Notes: generated by a model not told the origin, from the sequence alone. DNA of 64,000 bases from Pseudomonas sp. CCC3.1 (GCF_034347405.1 NZ_CP133778.1:5368501-5432500); one strand, 5' to 3'. Shown: positions 32,536 to 41,937, numbered from the stretch's first letter. A program made the numbers and translations.

Positions 32536-32636
32536 GTAGCCGCTGCCGAGGCACGAGGCTGCGATCGGCTGCGCAGCAGTCGCACTTGACACCGAGTGGT
32601 CTCTGATCGCAGCCTTCGTGCCTCGGCAGCGACTAC
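32536..32636. repeat. REP doublet (GTAGCCGCTGCCGAGGCACGAGG family)
   Basis: GTAGCCGCTGCCGAGGC at 32536 and its inverted copy GCCTCGGCAGCGACTAC ending at 32636 flank about 65 bases with GCTGCGATC arms. This is a third sequence family of REPs in the window, with relatives at 40666 and 55987. It lies between convergent genes. Confidence 0.85.
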
Positions 32637-32644
32637 AAGCCTAA

Positions 32645-34045
32645 TCAGGCCTGACTAAATGTATTCGCCATCTCGCGCAGTAATACCTCGGCCTCCAGCA
32701 CTTTGCTGACAGCGTCCTCGGCTTTTTCGCGGCTCACGCCCAGGCGCTCGAACAGCGCGTCAGGCAGCGGCGCATAAGCCCCGTGACCAATCGAGCGATT
32801 GCGCAGCAACCCCAATGCGACACACACCAGATTCGGGTACTGGGCATGAATGCCGGTGTAGTCCGGGTCGTGTTGAAAGCGCAGCGCCGTCACCAGTTCT
32901 TCTGGCATGCCCCAGTGGCGCATCAACCAAGCGCCCATTTGTTCACGGCTGATGCCCAGCAAGTGCTGCTCAATCAGGCTATGGCTAACGTGCGGGTTGA
33001 CTTCAAGGTGGCGGCAAATCAGTGAGAAGTGCGGCGGGAACACGTGGGCCAGCAGCAAGTAACCAAAGTTGTGCAGCAGCCCCGCGAGGTAGGTCAGACC
33101 CACCTCGGGGCGCTGATCGCGTGGCATGGCACGGGTCAGGCCTTCAATGACCGCCGCGGTGTAGATCGACTGTTGCCAGTACGGCGTGCTGGTTTGCGGA
33201 TTGTCCTTGGGCAAGCTCAAGGTTTTGCCCAGTGACAGGCTCAACGCCAGGTTGATCACCAGATCGACCCCGAGCACCCGCACAATGGCGTCTTCAACCG
33301 AACGAATTTTGCTCGGCGCGGCGTAGTACGAGGACGAGGCCCAGCTCATGACTTGTGCTGCCAGCGCCGGGTCGGTTTCGACAACGCTGGTGATCTCATC
33401 GATGGTGACGTCTGGGTCCACCCGCAGGCGCATGATTTTGCGCACGCTCTCCGCCAACGGTGGTATCTCGATGGTGGCTTCAAGCCGTTGCTGGATGCGC
33501 CGGGCGGTGAAGGCCTGGACCGCTTGGGTGATGGCTTCGCTGTCGTCGTCCGGGCGATTGAGGTTGAGGTTGATCTTGCTCAAGGGCTCGCCAAAGCGCC
33601 CGGAGTTGGCGATGCCCAGCAAGCGCTGGAAGTCTTCGCGGGTTATTTCCAGCAGCAGGCCCGGCGCCCCCGCGCTGATCAGCAGCAGCGGTTGCTGCAA
33701 CAGATGCTCTTCGTACAGGCAGGACGAACGCGCAATGGAGGGCAGGCCCGGCAACTGGCTCAGGCCATGTTTGTCGAGTATTTCCTGAAGCTTTCCCGCA
33801 GCGACGGCGGTCATGCGGCGTCCGATCAAGTCGGCCAGGCGGTTAAGGTCGAGCAATTGGCTCTGCGCGAACAACACCATCAAGACGCCAGCCGTATCCT
33901 CGAGCAGCACGGCTTGTACCTTGCTGTCCGGGTTGAGTCCGGGATGATCAAGGACTTCTCGATACGCAATGGCCCGCTCATCGAGCAATTGCTGGATAAC
34001 AGGCGGCGTACTCGGAACGGCTAAGGCGCTGGCGACATTGGTCAT
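32645..34045 (-). CDS. YbaK-like deacylase domain plus HDOD signalling protein
   Basis: This 466-residue protein fuses an N-terminal YbaK/ProX-type editing domain (about 1-150, with AVLLEDTAGVLMVLFAQSQLLDL) to a C-terminal HDOD domain (about 220-420, with IPPLAESVRKIMRL, YLAGLLHNFGYLLLAHVFP and HWGMPEELV). HDOD proteins are non-catalytic HD relatives in signalling. The start is ambiguous between ATG 34045 and ATG 34054. NCBI annotates Pseudomonas homologues (PA5346) as deacylase-HDOD fusions, as I recall. The partner is unknown. It follows recG on the same strand after about 80 bases. Confidence 0.85.
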   Translation of the reverse strand: MTNVASALAVPSTPPVIQQLLDERAIAYREVLDHPGLNPDSKVQAVLLEDTAGVLMVLFAQSQLLDLNRLADLIGRRMTAVAAGKLQEILDKHGLSQLPGLPSIARSSCLYEEHLLQQPLLLISAGAPGLLLEITREDFQRLLGIANSGRFGEPLSKINLNLNRPDDDSEAITQAVQAFTARRIQQRLEATIEIPPLAESVRKIMRLRVDPDVTIDEITSVVETDPALAAQVMSWASSSYYAAPSKIRSVEDAIVRVLGVDLVINLALSLSLGKTLSLPKDNPQTSTPYWQQSIYTAAVIEGLTRAMPRDQRPEVGLTYLAGLLHNFGYLLLAHVFPPHFSLICRHLEVNPHVSHSLIEQHLLGISREQMGAWLMRHWGMPEELVTALRFQHDPDYTGIHAQYPNLVCVALGLLRNRSIGHGAYAPLPDALFERLGVSREKAEDAVSKVLEAEVLLREMANTFSQA

Positions 34046-34124
34046 GATCTGCATCCGATTTGTGCAACTCAAATTGGGTAACCCGGTACTTGATCGGCCG
34101 CTTCTCAAATTACTGTACGAATTT

Positions 34125-36200
34125 TCATACTTGGCCGTATTGCTGACCATGTCGTAGCCAGCGATCCAGAAGTGGGCTGACATGGCTTGGCCAGCGTTCA
34201 AGCAGTGCCAGTGCGGCATCGCGCACCGCGGGCAGCAGGTCGGCGTCACGCATCAGGTCAGCGACTTTGAACTGCAGAAGGCCTGTTTGCCGCGTGCCGA
34301 GCATCTCGCCGGGGCCGCGCAGTTCGAGGTCTTTTTCGGCGATCACGAAGCCATCGTTGGTCTCGCGCATGATGCCCAGGCGCTGGCGTCCGACTTGCGA
34401 CAGCGGCGGGTGATACAGCAGCACGCAGTGGCTGGCGGCACTGCCCCGGCCGACGCGCCCACGCAACTGGTGCAATTGGGACAGGCCAAGGCGCTCGGGG
34501 TTTTCGATGATCATCAGGCTGGCATTCGGGACGTCCACGCCGACTTCGATCACCGTGGTTGCGACCAGCAATTGCAGTTCGCCGGCTTTGAACTGCGCCA
34601 TGACCTCGGCTTTTTCAGCCGCTTTCATGCGGCCATGGATCAACCCGACGCGCAACTCACCCAGCGCGCTGGAGAGGTCTTCAAAGGTGGTTTCGGCAGC
34701 TTGACAGGTCATCTCTTCAGACTCTTCAATCAGCGTGCACACCCAATAGGCTTGCCGCCCTTCGGCGCAGGCGGCCCGTACCCGCTCAATCACTTCAACG
34801 CGCCGTGTGTCGACCACCAGCACGGTGTTGACCGGGGTTCGGCCAGGCGGCAGTTCGTCGAGTATCGAGGTATCGAGGTCGGCGTAGGCGCTCATGGCCA
34901 GCGTGCGCGGGATCGGGGTTGCGGTCATGATCAACTGATGCGGGCACATCACCCCGCCAACGCCTTTGTTGCGCAGGGCCAGGCGCTGCTGCACGCCGAA
35001 GCGGTGTTGCTCGTCGATGATCACCAGCGCCAGGTTTTTAAACTGCACCTGATCTTGAAACAGCGCGTGAGTGCCGACCACCATGGGCGCGCCATTGGCG
35101 ATCTGCTCCAGAGACGCGGCTCGCGCCTTGCCCTTGAGCTTGCCGGCCAGCCACGCGACTTCAATGCCCAGCGGCTCCAACCAGCGTTTAAAGCTGATGA
35201 AGTGCTGCTCGGCAAGGATTTCCGTGGGCGCCATCAATGCCACCTGATAACCGGCTTCGAGCGCCTGTAGCGCGGCCAGGGCTGCGACCACGGTCTTGCC
35301 CGCGCCAACGTCGCCCTGGATCAGGCGCAGCATGGGTTCAGGCTGGCTGAGGTCGTAAGCGATTTCGTTGCCAACCCGGACTTGAGCGCCGGTCGGCGGA
35401 AACCCCAGGTTGGCGAGAAATTGTTTAGGCAGCTTTTTGGCATGAGGCAACGCAGGGGCTTGCTGAGAGCGCAGGCTCTCGCGCAGGCGCTGCTGCGAGA
35501 GCTGGTGGGTCAGCAGCTCTTCAAACGCCAGGCGGTGTTGGGCCCAGTGATGGCCCAGCGCGAGTTCTTCAACATCGGCATCGGCCGGTGGCTGATGCAA
35601 ATAACGAATCGCCTCGTCCAGCGGGGCCAGTTGGTAGTCTTTGGCCAACTCCGGCGGCAACCAGTCAGGCAAGCTGCGCGGCCCCAGCATGCCCAGGCTT
35701 TGCAGGCTGAGCTGGCGCAGGCGCTGTTGGGTCAGGCCTTCGGTGGTGGGATAAATCGGCGTGAGCGTGGTGTCGACGGGCGGCGGCTCATCGCCTGTAA
35801 TGGCGCGGTATTCCGGGTGGTAGATCTCCAGCCCCGAAGCCCCGGGCCGCGCTTCGCCATAGCAGCGCACTTCGGTGCCGCGCTTGAGGCTTTCTTTTTG
35901 CGCATTGCTGAAGTGGTAAAAGCGCAGGCTCAACCCGCCCGTGCCATCGTTGATGCGCACCAGCAGGCTGCGGCGTTTGCCCATCACCACGTCGATGCCG
36001 ATCACCCGGCCTTCCACGACGGCGTCTTGCCCCGGGCGCAGGGCGCCAATGGGCACGACGCGTGTGCGGTCCTGATAGCGTAATGGCAGGTGGAAGAGCA
36101 CGTCTTGAACGGTTTCCAATCCTACTTTGGCCAATTTCTCGGCCATGGCCTCACCCACGCCCTTGAGCGCGGTGACCGATACGTTTGACAGCTCGCTCAT
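34125..36200 (-). CDS. recG: ATP-dependent DNA helicase RecG
   Basis: This 691-residue superfamily 2 helicase remodels stalled forks and Holliday junctions. An N-terminal wedge domain (about 1-170) precedes the helicase core: Walker A GDVGAGKT near 295, DEQHRFG, MTATPIPRTLA and the LRGRVGRG motif near 590. Length matches the family. It lies nine bases downstream of oxyR on the same strand, as in other pseudomonads (PA5344-PA5345). Confidence 0.97.
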   Translation of the reverse strand: MSELSNVSVTALKGVGEAMAEKLAKVGLETVQDVLFHLPLRYQDRTRVVPIGALRPGQDAVVEGRVIGIDVVMGKRRSLLVRINDGTGGLSLRFYHFSNAQKESLKRGTEVRCYGEARPGASGLEIYHPEYRAITGDEPPPVDTTLTPIYPTTEGLTQQRLRQLSLQSLGMLGPRSLPDWLPPELAKDYQLAPLDEAIRYLHQPPADADVEELALGHHWAQHRLAFEELLTHQLSQQRLRESLRSQQAPALPHAKKLPKQFLANLGFPPTGAQVRVGNEIAYDLSQPEPMLRLIQGDVGAGKTVVAALAALQALEAGYQVALMAPTEILAEQHFISFKRWLEPLGIEVAWLAGKLKGKARAASLEQIANGAPMVVGTHALFQDQVQFKNLALVIIDEQHRFGVQQRLALRNKGVGGVMCPHQLIMTATPIPRTLAMSAYADLDTSILDELPPGRTPVNTVLVVDTRRVEVIERVRAACAEGRQAYWVCTLIEESEEMTCQAAETTFEDLSSALGELRVGLIHGRMKAAEKAEVMAQFKAGELQLLVATTVIEVGVDVPNASLMIIENPERLGLSQLHQLRGRVGRGSAASHCVLLYHPPLSQVGRQRLGIMRETNDGFVIAEKDLELRGPGEMLGTRQTGLLQFKVADLMRDADLLPAVRDAALALLERWPSHVSPLLDRWLRHGQQYGQV

Positions 36201-36209
36201 CTCAGCTTC

Positions 36210-37130
36210 TTAGGACGCAACAGGTGGCTTGGCCACGGAGCACAGGCGGATCGAGTCCGCGAGGATTTCAATCGCCTTGGGCCGTGGGAAGCTGGCGCGC
36301 CAGGCAATGGCCACGGTGCGGAACGGCACCGGCGGCGTCAATGGACGCACCGCCAGAATGCCGGGGGCGTAATGATGGCTGTCGACCGCCGAGAACGGCA
36401 GGATCGAAATGCCCAGCCCTGACGCAACCATGTGGCGGATGGTTTCCAGCGAGCTGGATTCTACGGTGGTGTGCTTGGCGCCATCATTGCCTTTGGCCAG
36501 CGTCGGGCAGGCTTCAAGCACTTGATCGCGGAAACAGTGACCTTCACCCAGCAGCAGCAAGCTTTTGTCATTGAGCAGGCTGGCGTCGATGGTGTCTTTT
36601 TTGCTCCACGGGTGTTCGCTCGGCATCAGCACGTAGAACGGCTCGTCGTAGAGCGGCAGCGTCAGCACGTCGGCTTCGTGGAACGGCAGTGCGATGATGA
36701 TCGCGTCCAGCTCACCGTTGCGCAGTTTGTCGCGCAGCACGTGGGTGAAGTTTTCTTCGATGTACAACGGCATTTGCGGGGCGACCCGGTGCAGTTGCGG
36801 AATAAGGTGTGGGAAAAGGTACGGGCCGACAGTGTAAATCGCCCCGACTTTGAGCGGCGCCGTCAGTTGATTCTTGCCAGCCTGGGCCAGTTCGCGAATC
36901 CCCTGGGCCTGTTCAAGGACTTTTTGGGCTTGGGCAACGATGCCTTCACCGACAGGCGTTAGGCGCACTGCGCTTTTGCTGCGCTCGAAAATCAGCACAC
37001 CGAGTTCGTCTTCCAGTTTTTTCACGCCCACCGATAAGGTCGGCTGGCTGACGTGGCAACGCTCGGCGGCATGGCCGAAGTGTTGTTCTTGGGCGAGCGT
37101 AACGATGTAGCGCAATTCGGTAAGAGTCAT
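36210..37130 (-). CDS. oxyR: Peroxide sensor and LysR-type regulator OxyR
   Basis: This 306-residue LysR regulator senses hydrogen peroxide. The DNA-binding domain is at the N-terminus (HFGHAAERCHVSQPTLSVGV), and redox Cys199 and Cys208 are both present in GEGHCFRDQVLEACP. Oxidation forms the disulphide that activates katA/katB, ahpC and trxB2-type targets. Together with recG it forms the oxyR-recG operon known in pseudomonads. Confidence 0.97.
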   Translation of the reverse strand: MTLTELRYIVTLAQEQHFGHAAERCHVSQPTLSVGVKKLEDELGVLIFERSKSAVRLTPVGEGIVAQAQKVLEQAQGIRELAQAGKNQLTAPLKVGAIYTVGPYLFPHLIPQLHRVAPQMPLYIEENFTHVLRDKLRNGELDAIIIALPFHEADVLTLPLYDEPFYVLMPSEHPWSKKDTIDASLLNDKSLLLLGEGHCFRDQVLEACPTLAKGNDGAKHTTVESSSLETIRHMVASGLGISILPFSAVDSHHYAPGILAVRPLTPPVPFRTVAIAWRASFPRPKAIEILADSIRLCSVAKPPVAS

Positions 37131-37262
37131 AGCGGGCGTCCCTGTATTGACGGGCCAAGCATAACGGCTGCAATCGATAGACGCACGTTATTAGACATTG
37201 CCTACGGAACCACAGTGACTGCGGCAGGTATTCATGTTGGATTGGATGTTATGCGCAAAACC

Positions 37263-37404
37263 CGTAGCAGTTGACGAGCCTTGCGAGGCTACGTCCGATT
37301 GCGCAGCGATCGTAAATGCTGGGTGGCTCTGACGCACCGCGTTGCCTGGCTTTACGACGGCTTCGCCGCCGGACGTAACCTCGCAAGGCTCGGCAACTGC
37401 TACG
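37263..37404. repeat. REP doublet (GTAGCAGTTGCCGAGC family)
   Basis: GTAGCAGTTGACGAGCC at 37263 and its inverted copy CTCGGCAACTGCTACG ending at 37404 flank about 75 bases. One arm has GACGAG for GCCGAG, a drifted base. It fills most of the 332-base gap between oxyR and the tonB terminator; the remainder of that gap carries the oxyR promoter region and no ORF. Confidence 0.85.
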
Positions 37405-37430
37405 CCATGGGTGAGTGAGCTTCAACATGC

Positions 37431-37457
37431 AAAAAGGGCACCCTGAGGTGCCCTTTC
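37431..37457 (-). terminator. Terminator of tonB operon
   Basis: AAGGGCACC and GGTGCCCTT form a 9-bp stem with a short loop. Read on the leftward strand it is followed by a run of T. It lies six bases past the tonB stop and ends the exbB-exbD-tonB transcript. Confidence 0.85.
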
Positions 37458-37462
37458 TGGTG

Positions 37463-38209
37463 TTAACGCCGACGTTTATCGATGGAATAAACGAAGGGAG
37501 CCACGATTTCGATGCTGCCATTGGTCAGCATTTCTGGCGGCGGCTTGGGTAATGGCTGTGCTCGGCGGATCATTTCCAGGGTGGCCCGGTCCAGATCAGC
37601 GTTGCCAGAGCGGCCTACCAACTCGTAGGACAGCACCTTGCCTTCAGCATCTACCACGAAGCGCAGACGGTTCAGACCTTCCTTGCCCCGCGACTGGGCT
37701 GCGGGCGGGTACTTTTTGTACTTGCCCAAATGGGCCAGCAACGTGCCTTCCCAGCTGGCTTTGGCGGCCAGTTGTTGTGGCGATGGGCCTGGCGCGGGTG
37801 CCGCCGATTTCTCGCTCGGTGCCTTGGTTGGCGTTGCGTCGCTCGGTTTCTCTTCTGACGGCTTTTCTTTAATCGGGTCAGGTTTTTCCACAGGCTTGGG
37901 CGGCTGAGGCTTTTGCTTGGGTTTGACCGGTTTCGGAACGGCAATCTTGGGCTTGGGCGCTTCGGCCAGCTTGGGTATCGGTAACTCTTCCACAGGGGCC
38001 GGCGGTTGCGGTGGTGTCACCACTTTCGGCGGCGCAGGCGGTGGCGGTGCTGGCATCGGTGCCAGATCAACCATCATGGCTTGCGGTGGAAGTTCGATAG
38101 CCCGTGGGTTGGACCATTGCAGGGCAAGAATCACTGCCACTGCATGGACACCCAACACCACGGCCAAGCTGATTGCGTAACGCGTCATCTTTTGGCGCGC
38201 TATGGTCAT
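37463..38209 (-). CDS. tonB: Energy transducer TonB
   Basis: This 248-residue periplasm-spanning protein has one N-terminal membrane anchor (about 12-32), a long Pro/Lys-rich spacer (about 40-150, many KP repeats) and a C-terminal TonB domain with YPPAAQSRGKEGLNRLRFVVDAEGKVL and DRATLEMIRRAQPLP. It transmits proton-motive force to outer-membrane receptors for siderophores and other ligands. Its ATG overlaps the exbD stop (ATGA). The exbB-exbD-tonB order next to oxyR matches recalled P. putida PP_5306-PP_5308. Confidence 0.95.
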   Translation of the reverse strand: MTIARQKMTRYAISLAVVLGVHAVAVILALQWSNPRAIELPPQAMMVDLAPMPAPPPPAPPKVVTPPQPPAPVEELPIPKLAEAPKPKIAVPKPVKPKQKPQPPKPVEKPDPIKEKPSEEKPSDATPTKAPSEKSAAPAPGPSPQQLAAKASWEGTLLAHLGKYKKYPPAAQSRGKEGLNRLRFVVDAEGKVLSYELVGRSGNADLDRATLEMIRRAQPLPKPPPEMLTNGSIEIVAPFVYSIDKRRR

Positions 38210-38631
38210 TTCTTGGCTGCCGTCTCAAGTCCGACCAGACCCACCTTCAAGTAACCGGCTGCGCGCAATGCATCCATAACGCTCATCAAGTCACCGTAGT
38301 CCACGCCTTTGTCAGCCTGGAAGAAGATCGTCGTGTCTTTGTTGTTGTGAGTCCTGGCATCCAGGGTCGGGCCCAGCGCTTCAACCAAAACAGGCTCTTC
38401 GCCCAGATACAGGCGCTGGTCAGCCTTGACGCTGAGGAACACAGGTTTCTCAGGGCGTGGCGCCGGTTTGGCGGTTGACGCCGGCAGGTCAACTTTGATG
38501 TCCACAGTGGCCAGCGGTGCGGCCACCATGAAGATGATCAGCAGCACCAACATCACGTCAATAAAGGGGGTGACGTTGATTTCATGGTTCTCGGCGAGGT
38601 CGTCATCGCCTTCTTTTAAATGCAGGCCCAT
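38206..38631 (-). CDS. exbD: TonB-system proton channel subunit ExbD
   Basis: This 141-residue protein has one membrane helix (about 24-43) with the essential proton-carrying Asp25 in INVTPFIDVMLVLL and a periplasmic domain. It works with ExbB to energise TonB. It lies six bases after exbB and overlaps tonB. Confidence 0.96.
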   Translation of the reverse strand: MGLHLKEGDDDLAENHEINVTPFIDVMLVLLIIFMVAAPLATVDIKVDLPASTAKPAPRPEKPVFLSVKADQRLYLGEEPVLVEALGPTLDARTHNNKDTTIFFQADKGVDYGDLMSVMDALRAAGYLKVGLVGLETAAKK

Positions 38632-38637
38632 GGCCGA

Positions 38638-39621
38638 TTACCCCACTTTCACCATGTGCGGTTGCGAGCTGCGCTCGGGCGGCAGGTGATCGAGGTCACG
38701 GCTAACCAACAGCAACACTTCTGCCGACGCATCCGCCACCTGAGCTTTGTAGCCGGTGATGGAGCGGGCGAAGACGTTGTAAATCACTACCGCAGGAATC
38801 GCTGCAACCAAGCCCAGTGCAGTCGCCAGCAAGGCTTCGGCAATACCGGGTGCTACCACGGCCAGGTTGGTGGTTTGGGTTTTGGCGATACCGATAAAGC
38901 TGTTCATGATGCCCCACACGGTACCGAACAGACCGACAAACGGGGCTGTGGAACCGATGGTGGCGAGTACGCCGGTGCCGCTGCTCATGTTGCGACCGCA
39001 GGCAGCAACCAGACGCTCAAGACGGAAGCTGACACGTTCCTTGATGCCTTCTTTCTCGCGGCTATTGGCCGAGAGGCGCATCTCTTCGAGGGCATCCTGC
39101 ACCAGCAGGTGCGCCAGCGTGCCTTCTTTGGCTGCGCTTTCGCTGGCTTCTTTAAGGGTGCGGGCTTTTTTCAGGTTGGCGATTTCAACGCGCAGACGAC
39201 GCTTGGCGCCCAAGACTTCAAAGCCTTTGGCAATCCAGATGGTCCAAGTGATGATCGAGGCAATGGCCAGGCCGATCATGACGATCTTGACGATAATGTC
39301 GGCGTTTTTGTACATGCCCCAAGGCGACAGGTCGTGCGCCATGCCCAGGCTGTTATCTTCTTCTTCGGCTACCACTTGCGAAGCTTCATCGGCTGGCGCG
39401 TCAGCGTTTTGCGCCAATGCAGGGTCAGTCGCAACCGGTGTTGCCGCAGGTGCCGGGGCCGCAGCCTCGGTGGCAGAATGCACGGCTGGAGCAGCAGGCT
39501 CGTCGGCAAAGGCCGCAGCAGGTGCCAGCAAAAAGCTGAACATCAGCGCTGCAAGCCCGCGCCACAGGCGTGATGGGCTCGAAAGCTGGGTTGGCGAAGC
39601 GGTGGGTTGATTGCGTGTCAT
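38638..39621 (-). CDS. exbB: TonB-system energiser ExbB
   Basis: This 327-residue member of the MotA/TolQ/ExbB family forms the proton-channel pentamer around ExbD. A cleavable-looking N-terminus (about 20-40, LAALMFSFLLAPAAAFA) is followed by an alanine-proline rich periplasmic extension to about 95, longer than in E. coli ExbB and typical of Pseudomonas TonB-system proteins. Three membrane segments follow, with TIGSTAPFVGLFGTVWGIMNSF in the conserved region. It starts the exbB-exbD-tonB operon. The 188-base upstream gap is AT-rich, as expected of a Fur-regulated promoter, but no convincing Fur box was found. Confidence 0.94.
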   Translation of the reverse strand: MTRNQPTASPTQLSSPSRLWRGLAALMFSFLLAPAAAFADEPAAPAVHSATEAAAPAPAATPVATDPALAQNADAPADEASQVVAEEEDNSLGMAHDLSPWGMYKNADIIVKIVMIGLAIASIITWTIWIAKGFEVLGAKRRLRVEIANLKKARTLKEASESAAKEGTLAHLLVQDALEEMRLSANSREKEGIKERVSFRLERLVAACGRNMSSGTGVLATIGSTAPFVGLFGTVWGIMNSFIGIAKTQTTNLAVVAPGIAEALLATALGLVAAIPAVVIYNVFARSITGYKAQVADASAEVLLLVSRDLDHLPPERSSQPHMVKVG

Positions 39622-39809
39622 GCTAGCCGGACCTGAAGAAGGAAAAGAAGAATTGCCCTACAGCGCGTCTTAAGACCCAGGGCAAACGATGCGTTATTAT
39701 TGCAAGTAATTCTTGTTAACAAAAGCAATAGCACCTGTTTTTTTCGAAAGTCACGACCTTGGTCGTGACTATTCATGCCATTTTGTAACATTTCGTTAGG
39801 AGTTTTCAG

Positions 39810-40664
39810 ATGCCCAAAGCCTCCGCTTTGATCGTCGGTTGCGGTGATGTCGGGAGTCGCCTGGCCACTCAGTTGCTCGCCAATGACTGGCAGGTGTATG
39901 GGCTGCGTCGTTCTATCGAGCGCCTGCCTGAAGGCGTCATCGGTGTAGCGGGTGATCTGTTCAGTGAGGCGTGCCCGGCGCAATGGCCGACGGGTCACAT
40001 CGATTATCTGGTGTACAGCACCGCTGCGACGGATCACGACGAGGCCGGGTATCAGGCAGCGTATGTCGAGGGTTTGAAACACACCCTGAGCTGGCTCAAG
40101 CAGCACGGGCAGCAGCCCAAGCGCTTGTTGTTTGTGTCCAGTAGCGGCGTTTACGTGCAGAAAGATGGCGAATGGGTGGATGAAACGTCGCCTGCGCAGG
40201 CCACGAGTTACTCCGGGCGGATCATGCTTGAAGCCGAACAGGTTGCGTTGCGCAGCGGCATTCCTGCCAGCGTGGTGCGGTTGACCGGCATTTACGGGCC
40301 GGGCCGGGAATGGATGTTGGGGCAAGTGCGCAAGGGTTATCGCGTTGCTGTCGACCCGCCACTGTATGGCAACCGGATTCACGCGGATGATGCGGGCGGG
40401 CTTTTAGCGTTCTTGCTTGAGGCTGACCGGCACGGCAAAACCCTGGACGACTGTTATATCGGCGTCGATAACGACCCTGCGCCGTTGGCTGAGGTAGTGG
40501 GCTGGTTGCGTGAGCGTCTGGGTGTTACTGAGTGGGACGCTGAAGCCAGTGTGCGACGGGCGGGTAGCAAGCGTTGCAGCAACGCGCGGGCAAAAGCGTT
40601 GGGCTGGGAGCCGCGTTACCCGAGTTATCGCGAGGGGTATGCAGCGATCCTTGAGCGCAAGTAA
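39810..40664 (+). CDS. NAD-dependent epimerase/dehydratase (SDR) family protein
   Basis: This 284-residue extended short-chain dehydrogenase-like protein has the nucleotide-binding motif LIVGCGDVGSRLA at 7-19, but the usual YXXXK pair is replaced: after LFVSSSGVY there is YSGRIMLEAEQ. It therefore resembles the atypical YeeZ-like SDR group. It may bind NAD(P) without classic catalysis. AGGAG lies 9 bases before the ATG. It is divergent from exbB. Substrate is unknown. Confidence 0.8.
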   Translation: MPKASALIVGCGDVGSRLATQLLANDWQVYGLRRSIERLPEGVIGVAGDLFSEACPAQWPTGHIDYLVYSTAATDHDEAGYQAAYVEGLKHTLSWLKQHGQQPKRLLFVSSSGVYVQKDGEWVDETSPAQATSYSGRIMLEAEQVALRSGIPASVVRLTGIYGPGREWMLGQVRKGYRVAVDPPLYGNRIHADDAGGLLAFLLEADRHGKTLDDCYIGVDNDPAPLAEVVGWLRERLGVTEWDAEASVRRAGSKRCSNARAKALGWEPRYPSYREGYAAILERK

Positions 40665-40665
40665 T

Positions 40666-40738
40666 GTAGGCGCTGACGAGGCACGAAGGCTGCGAGCTTT
40701 AAAAGGTCAAAAGATCGCAGCCTGCGGCAGCTCCAACG
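40666..40738. repeat. Degenerate REP (GCACGAGGCTGCGA family)
   Basis: GTAGGCGCTGACGAGGCACGAAGGCTGCGAGC at its left and GATCGCAGCCTGCGGCAGC at its right form an imperfect inverted pair around an A/T-rich loop. It is a drifted relative of the copies at 32536 and 55987 and lies between convergent genes. Confidence 0.65.
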
Positions 40739-40754
40739 CAGGCTTCACCCGCCG

Positions 40755-41498
40755 TTAAAGCTGCTTTTCCAGCCGCCATTCCAGCTTGCCTGGATAAAAC
40801 TGAGGCATTTCGTCAGGCTTGGCGGAGTCCAGGGCCTGGAAAATTTCCAGCTGTGAGCCGTTACGGACAAAGATGTGCGCTGCGCCGACTTCGTCCTGTT
40901 GCAGCCACAGGCTGTCGTATTCACCGCTCATCGATGCGCAATCGCCCGCCAGGCACAAGGCGTAGGCGTTGTGATTTGGCAGACCGGTGATTTTGCCGTC
41001 GGGCAAAAAGGTCACGGCATTGCCCTGCCCTGCACCGCTGACCACGCGCCATTGACCACCCAGGTAGGCAGATTTGAGCGCGTGTTCGAAGTTTGTGCCC
41101 AAAGGCGCATCGCTGGCCAGGTGTACAGGCGAGCGAGTAAAGGATTGTTGCGGGTCAGACTCGGCGGCGGCTTGTATCAACTGGTCGCCGTCCAGGCTCA
41201 GGTTAGTGGCTGAGCTGCCATAAACGTTGACCTGCCACACACGATTCTTCTCAGGCAAGAGATTGCCTTCGACCCATTCAAAGCCATTGGTGTAGCTGGC
41301 TTTGGCGTTTTTGGCGTCGATTTTCCATTCAAGGTTTGGCCCGTTGGCCAGCAAGGCCTCGCGCAGGTTGCCGCCGTTGGCCGCTTCATCGATTGCAGCC
41401 TGGTTGATCCAGACGCCACTGATATCGCGAGGAGCGGGTTCGCTGGCACAGCCACCCAAAAAAACGGCGAGCAGTGACAAGGCTAGCGCTTTGCGCAT
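40755..41498 (-). CDS. Predicted lipoprotein of unknown function
   Basis: This 247-residue protein has a lipoprotein signal peptide with lipobox LGGC and lipidated Cys17, so it is anchored to a membrane facing the periplasm. The mature part has DISGVWINQAAIDEA and several GLPNH/GEYDSLW-like turns suggesting a beta-rich fold. It contains an extra cysteine pair (LCLAGDCAS) that may form a disulphide. It precedes the RidA gene on the same strand. Function is unknown. Confidence 0.75.
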   Translation of the reverse strand: MRKALALSLLAVFLGGCASEPAPRDISGVWINQAAIDEAANGGNLREALLANGPNLEWKIDAKNAKASYTNGFEWVEGNLLPEKNRVWQVNVYGSSATNLSLDGDQLIQAAAESDPQQSFTRSPVHLASDAPLGTNFEHALKSAYLGGQWRVVSGAGQGNAVTFLPDGKITGLPNHNAYALCLAGDCASMSGEYDSLWLQQDEVGAAHIFVRNGSQLEIFQALDSAKPDEMPQFYPGKLEWRLEKQL

Positions 41499-41556
41499 AG
41501 TGGAATCCTTTTAAAGCGGGGGTGGCGCAGCAGGAAGGCGCTGCGCCGGGGGAGCA

Positions 41557-41937
41557 TTACTCGAGTACGAGAATGGCGTCCATCTCAACCTGCGAGCCCT
41601 TTGGCAGAGCTGCAACGCCGATGGCTGCGCGTGCTGGGTACGGTTGTTCGAAGTACTTGCCCATGATCTCGTTGACCTTGGCAAAGTGGCTCAGGTCAGT
41701 CAGGAAAATGTTCAGTTTGACGATGTCTTTGAACGAGCCACCTGCGGCTTCAGCCACCGACTTCAGGTTTTCGAATACCTGAACGGTCTGGGCTTCAAAG
41801 CCTTCAACCAGTTCCATGGTTTTTGGGTCCAGCGGGATTTGACCGGACATGTAGACGGTATTGCCAGCTTTGATCGCCTGAGAGTAAGTGCCGATTGCAG
41901 CAGGTGCCTTATCGCTGGTGATAACAGTCTTGGACAT
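41557..41937 (-). CDS. ridA: RidA family protein, spoT-linked
   Basis: This 126-residue protein is the second RidA of the window and the closer match to the canonical RidA/TdcF group (VITSDKAPAAIGTYSQAIKAGNTVYMSGQIPLD, ARAAIGVAALPKGSQVEMDAI, with the conserved Arg). It deaminates reactive enamines. It is 24 bases after spoT on the same strand, an arrangement shared with other pseudomonads (PA5338-PA5339). Confidence 0.95.
   Translation of the reverse strand: MSKTVITSDKAPAAIGTYSQAIKAGNTVYMSGQIPLDPKTMELVEGFEAQTVQVFENLKSVAEAAGGSFKDIVKLNIFLTDLSHFAKVNEIMGKYFEQPYPARAAIGVAALPKGSQVEMDAILVLE

Noticed and set aside
39640..39740. Fur box upstream of exbB
   Set aside because: The stretch around TTATTATTGCAAG is AT-rich but does not match the 19-bp Fur consensus well enough to call.
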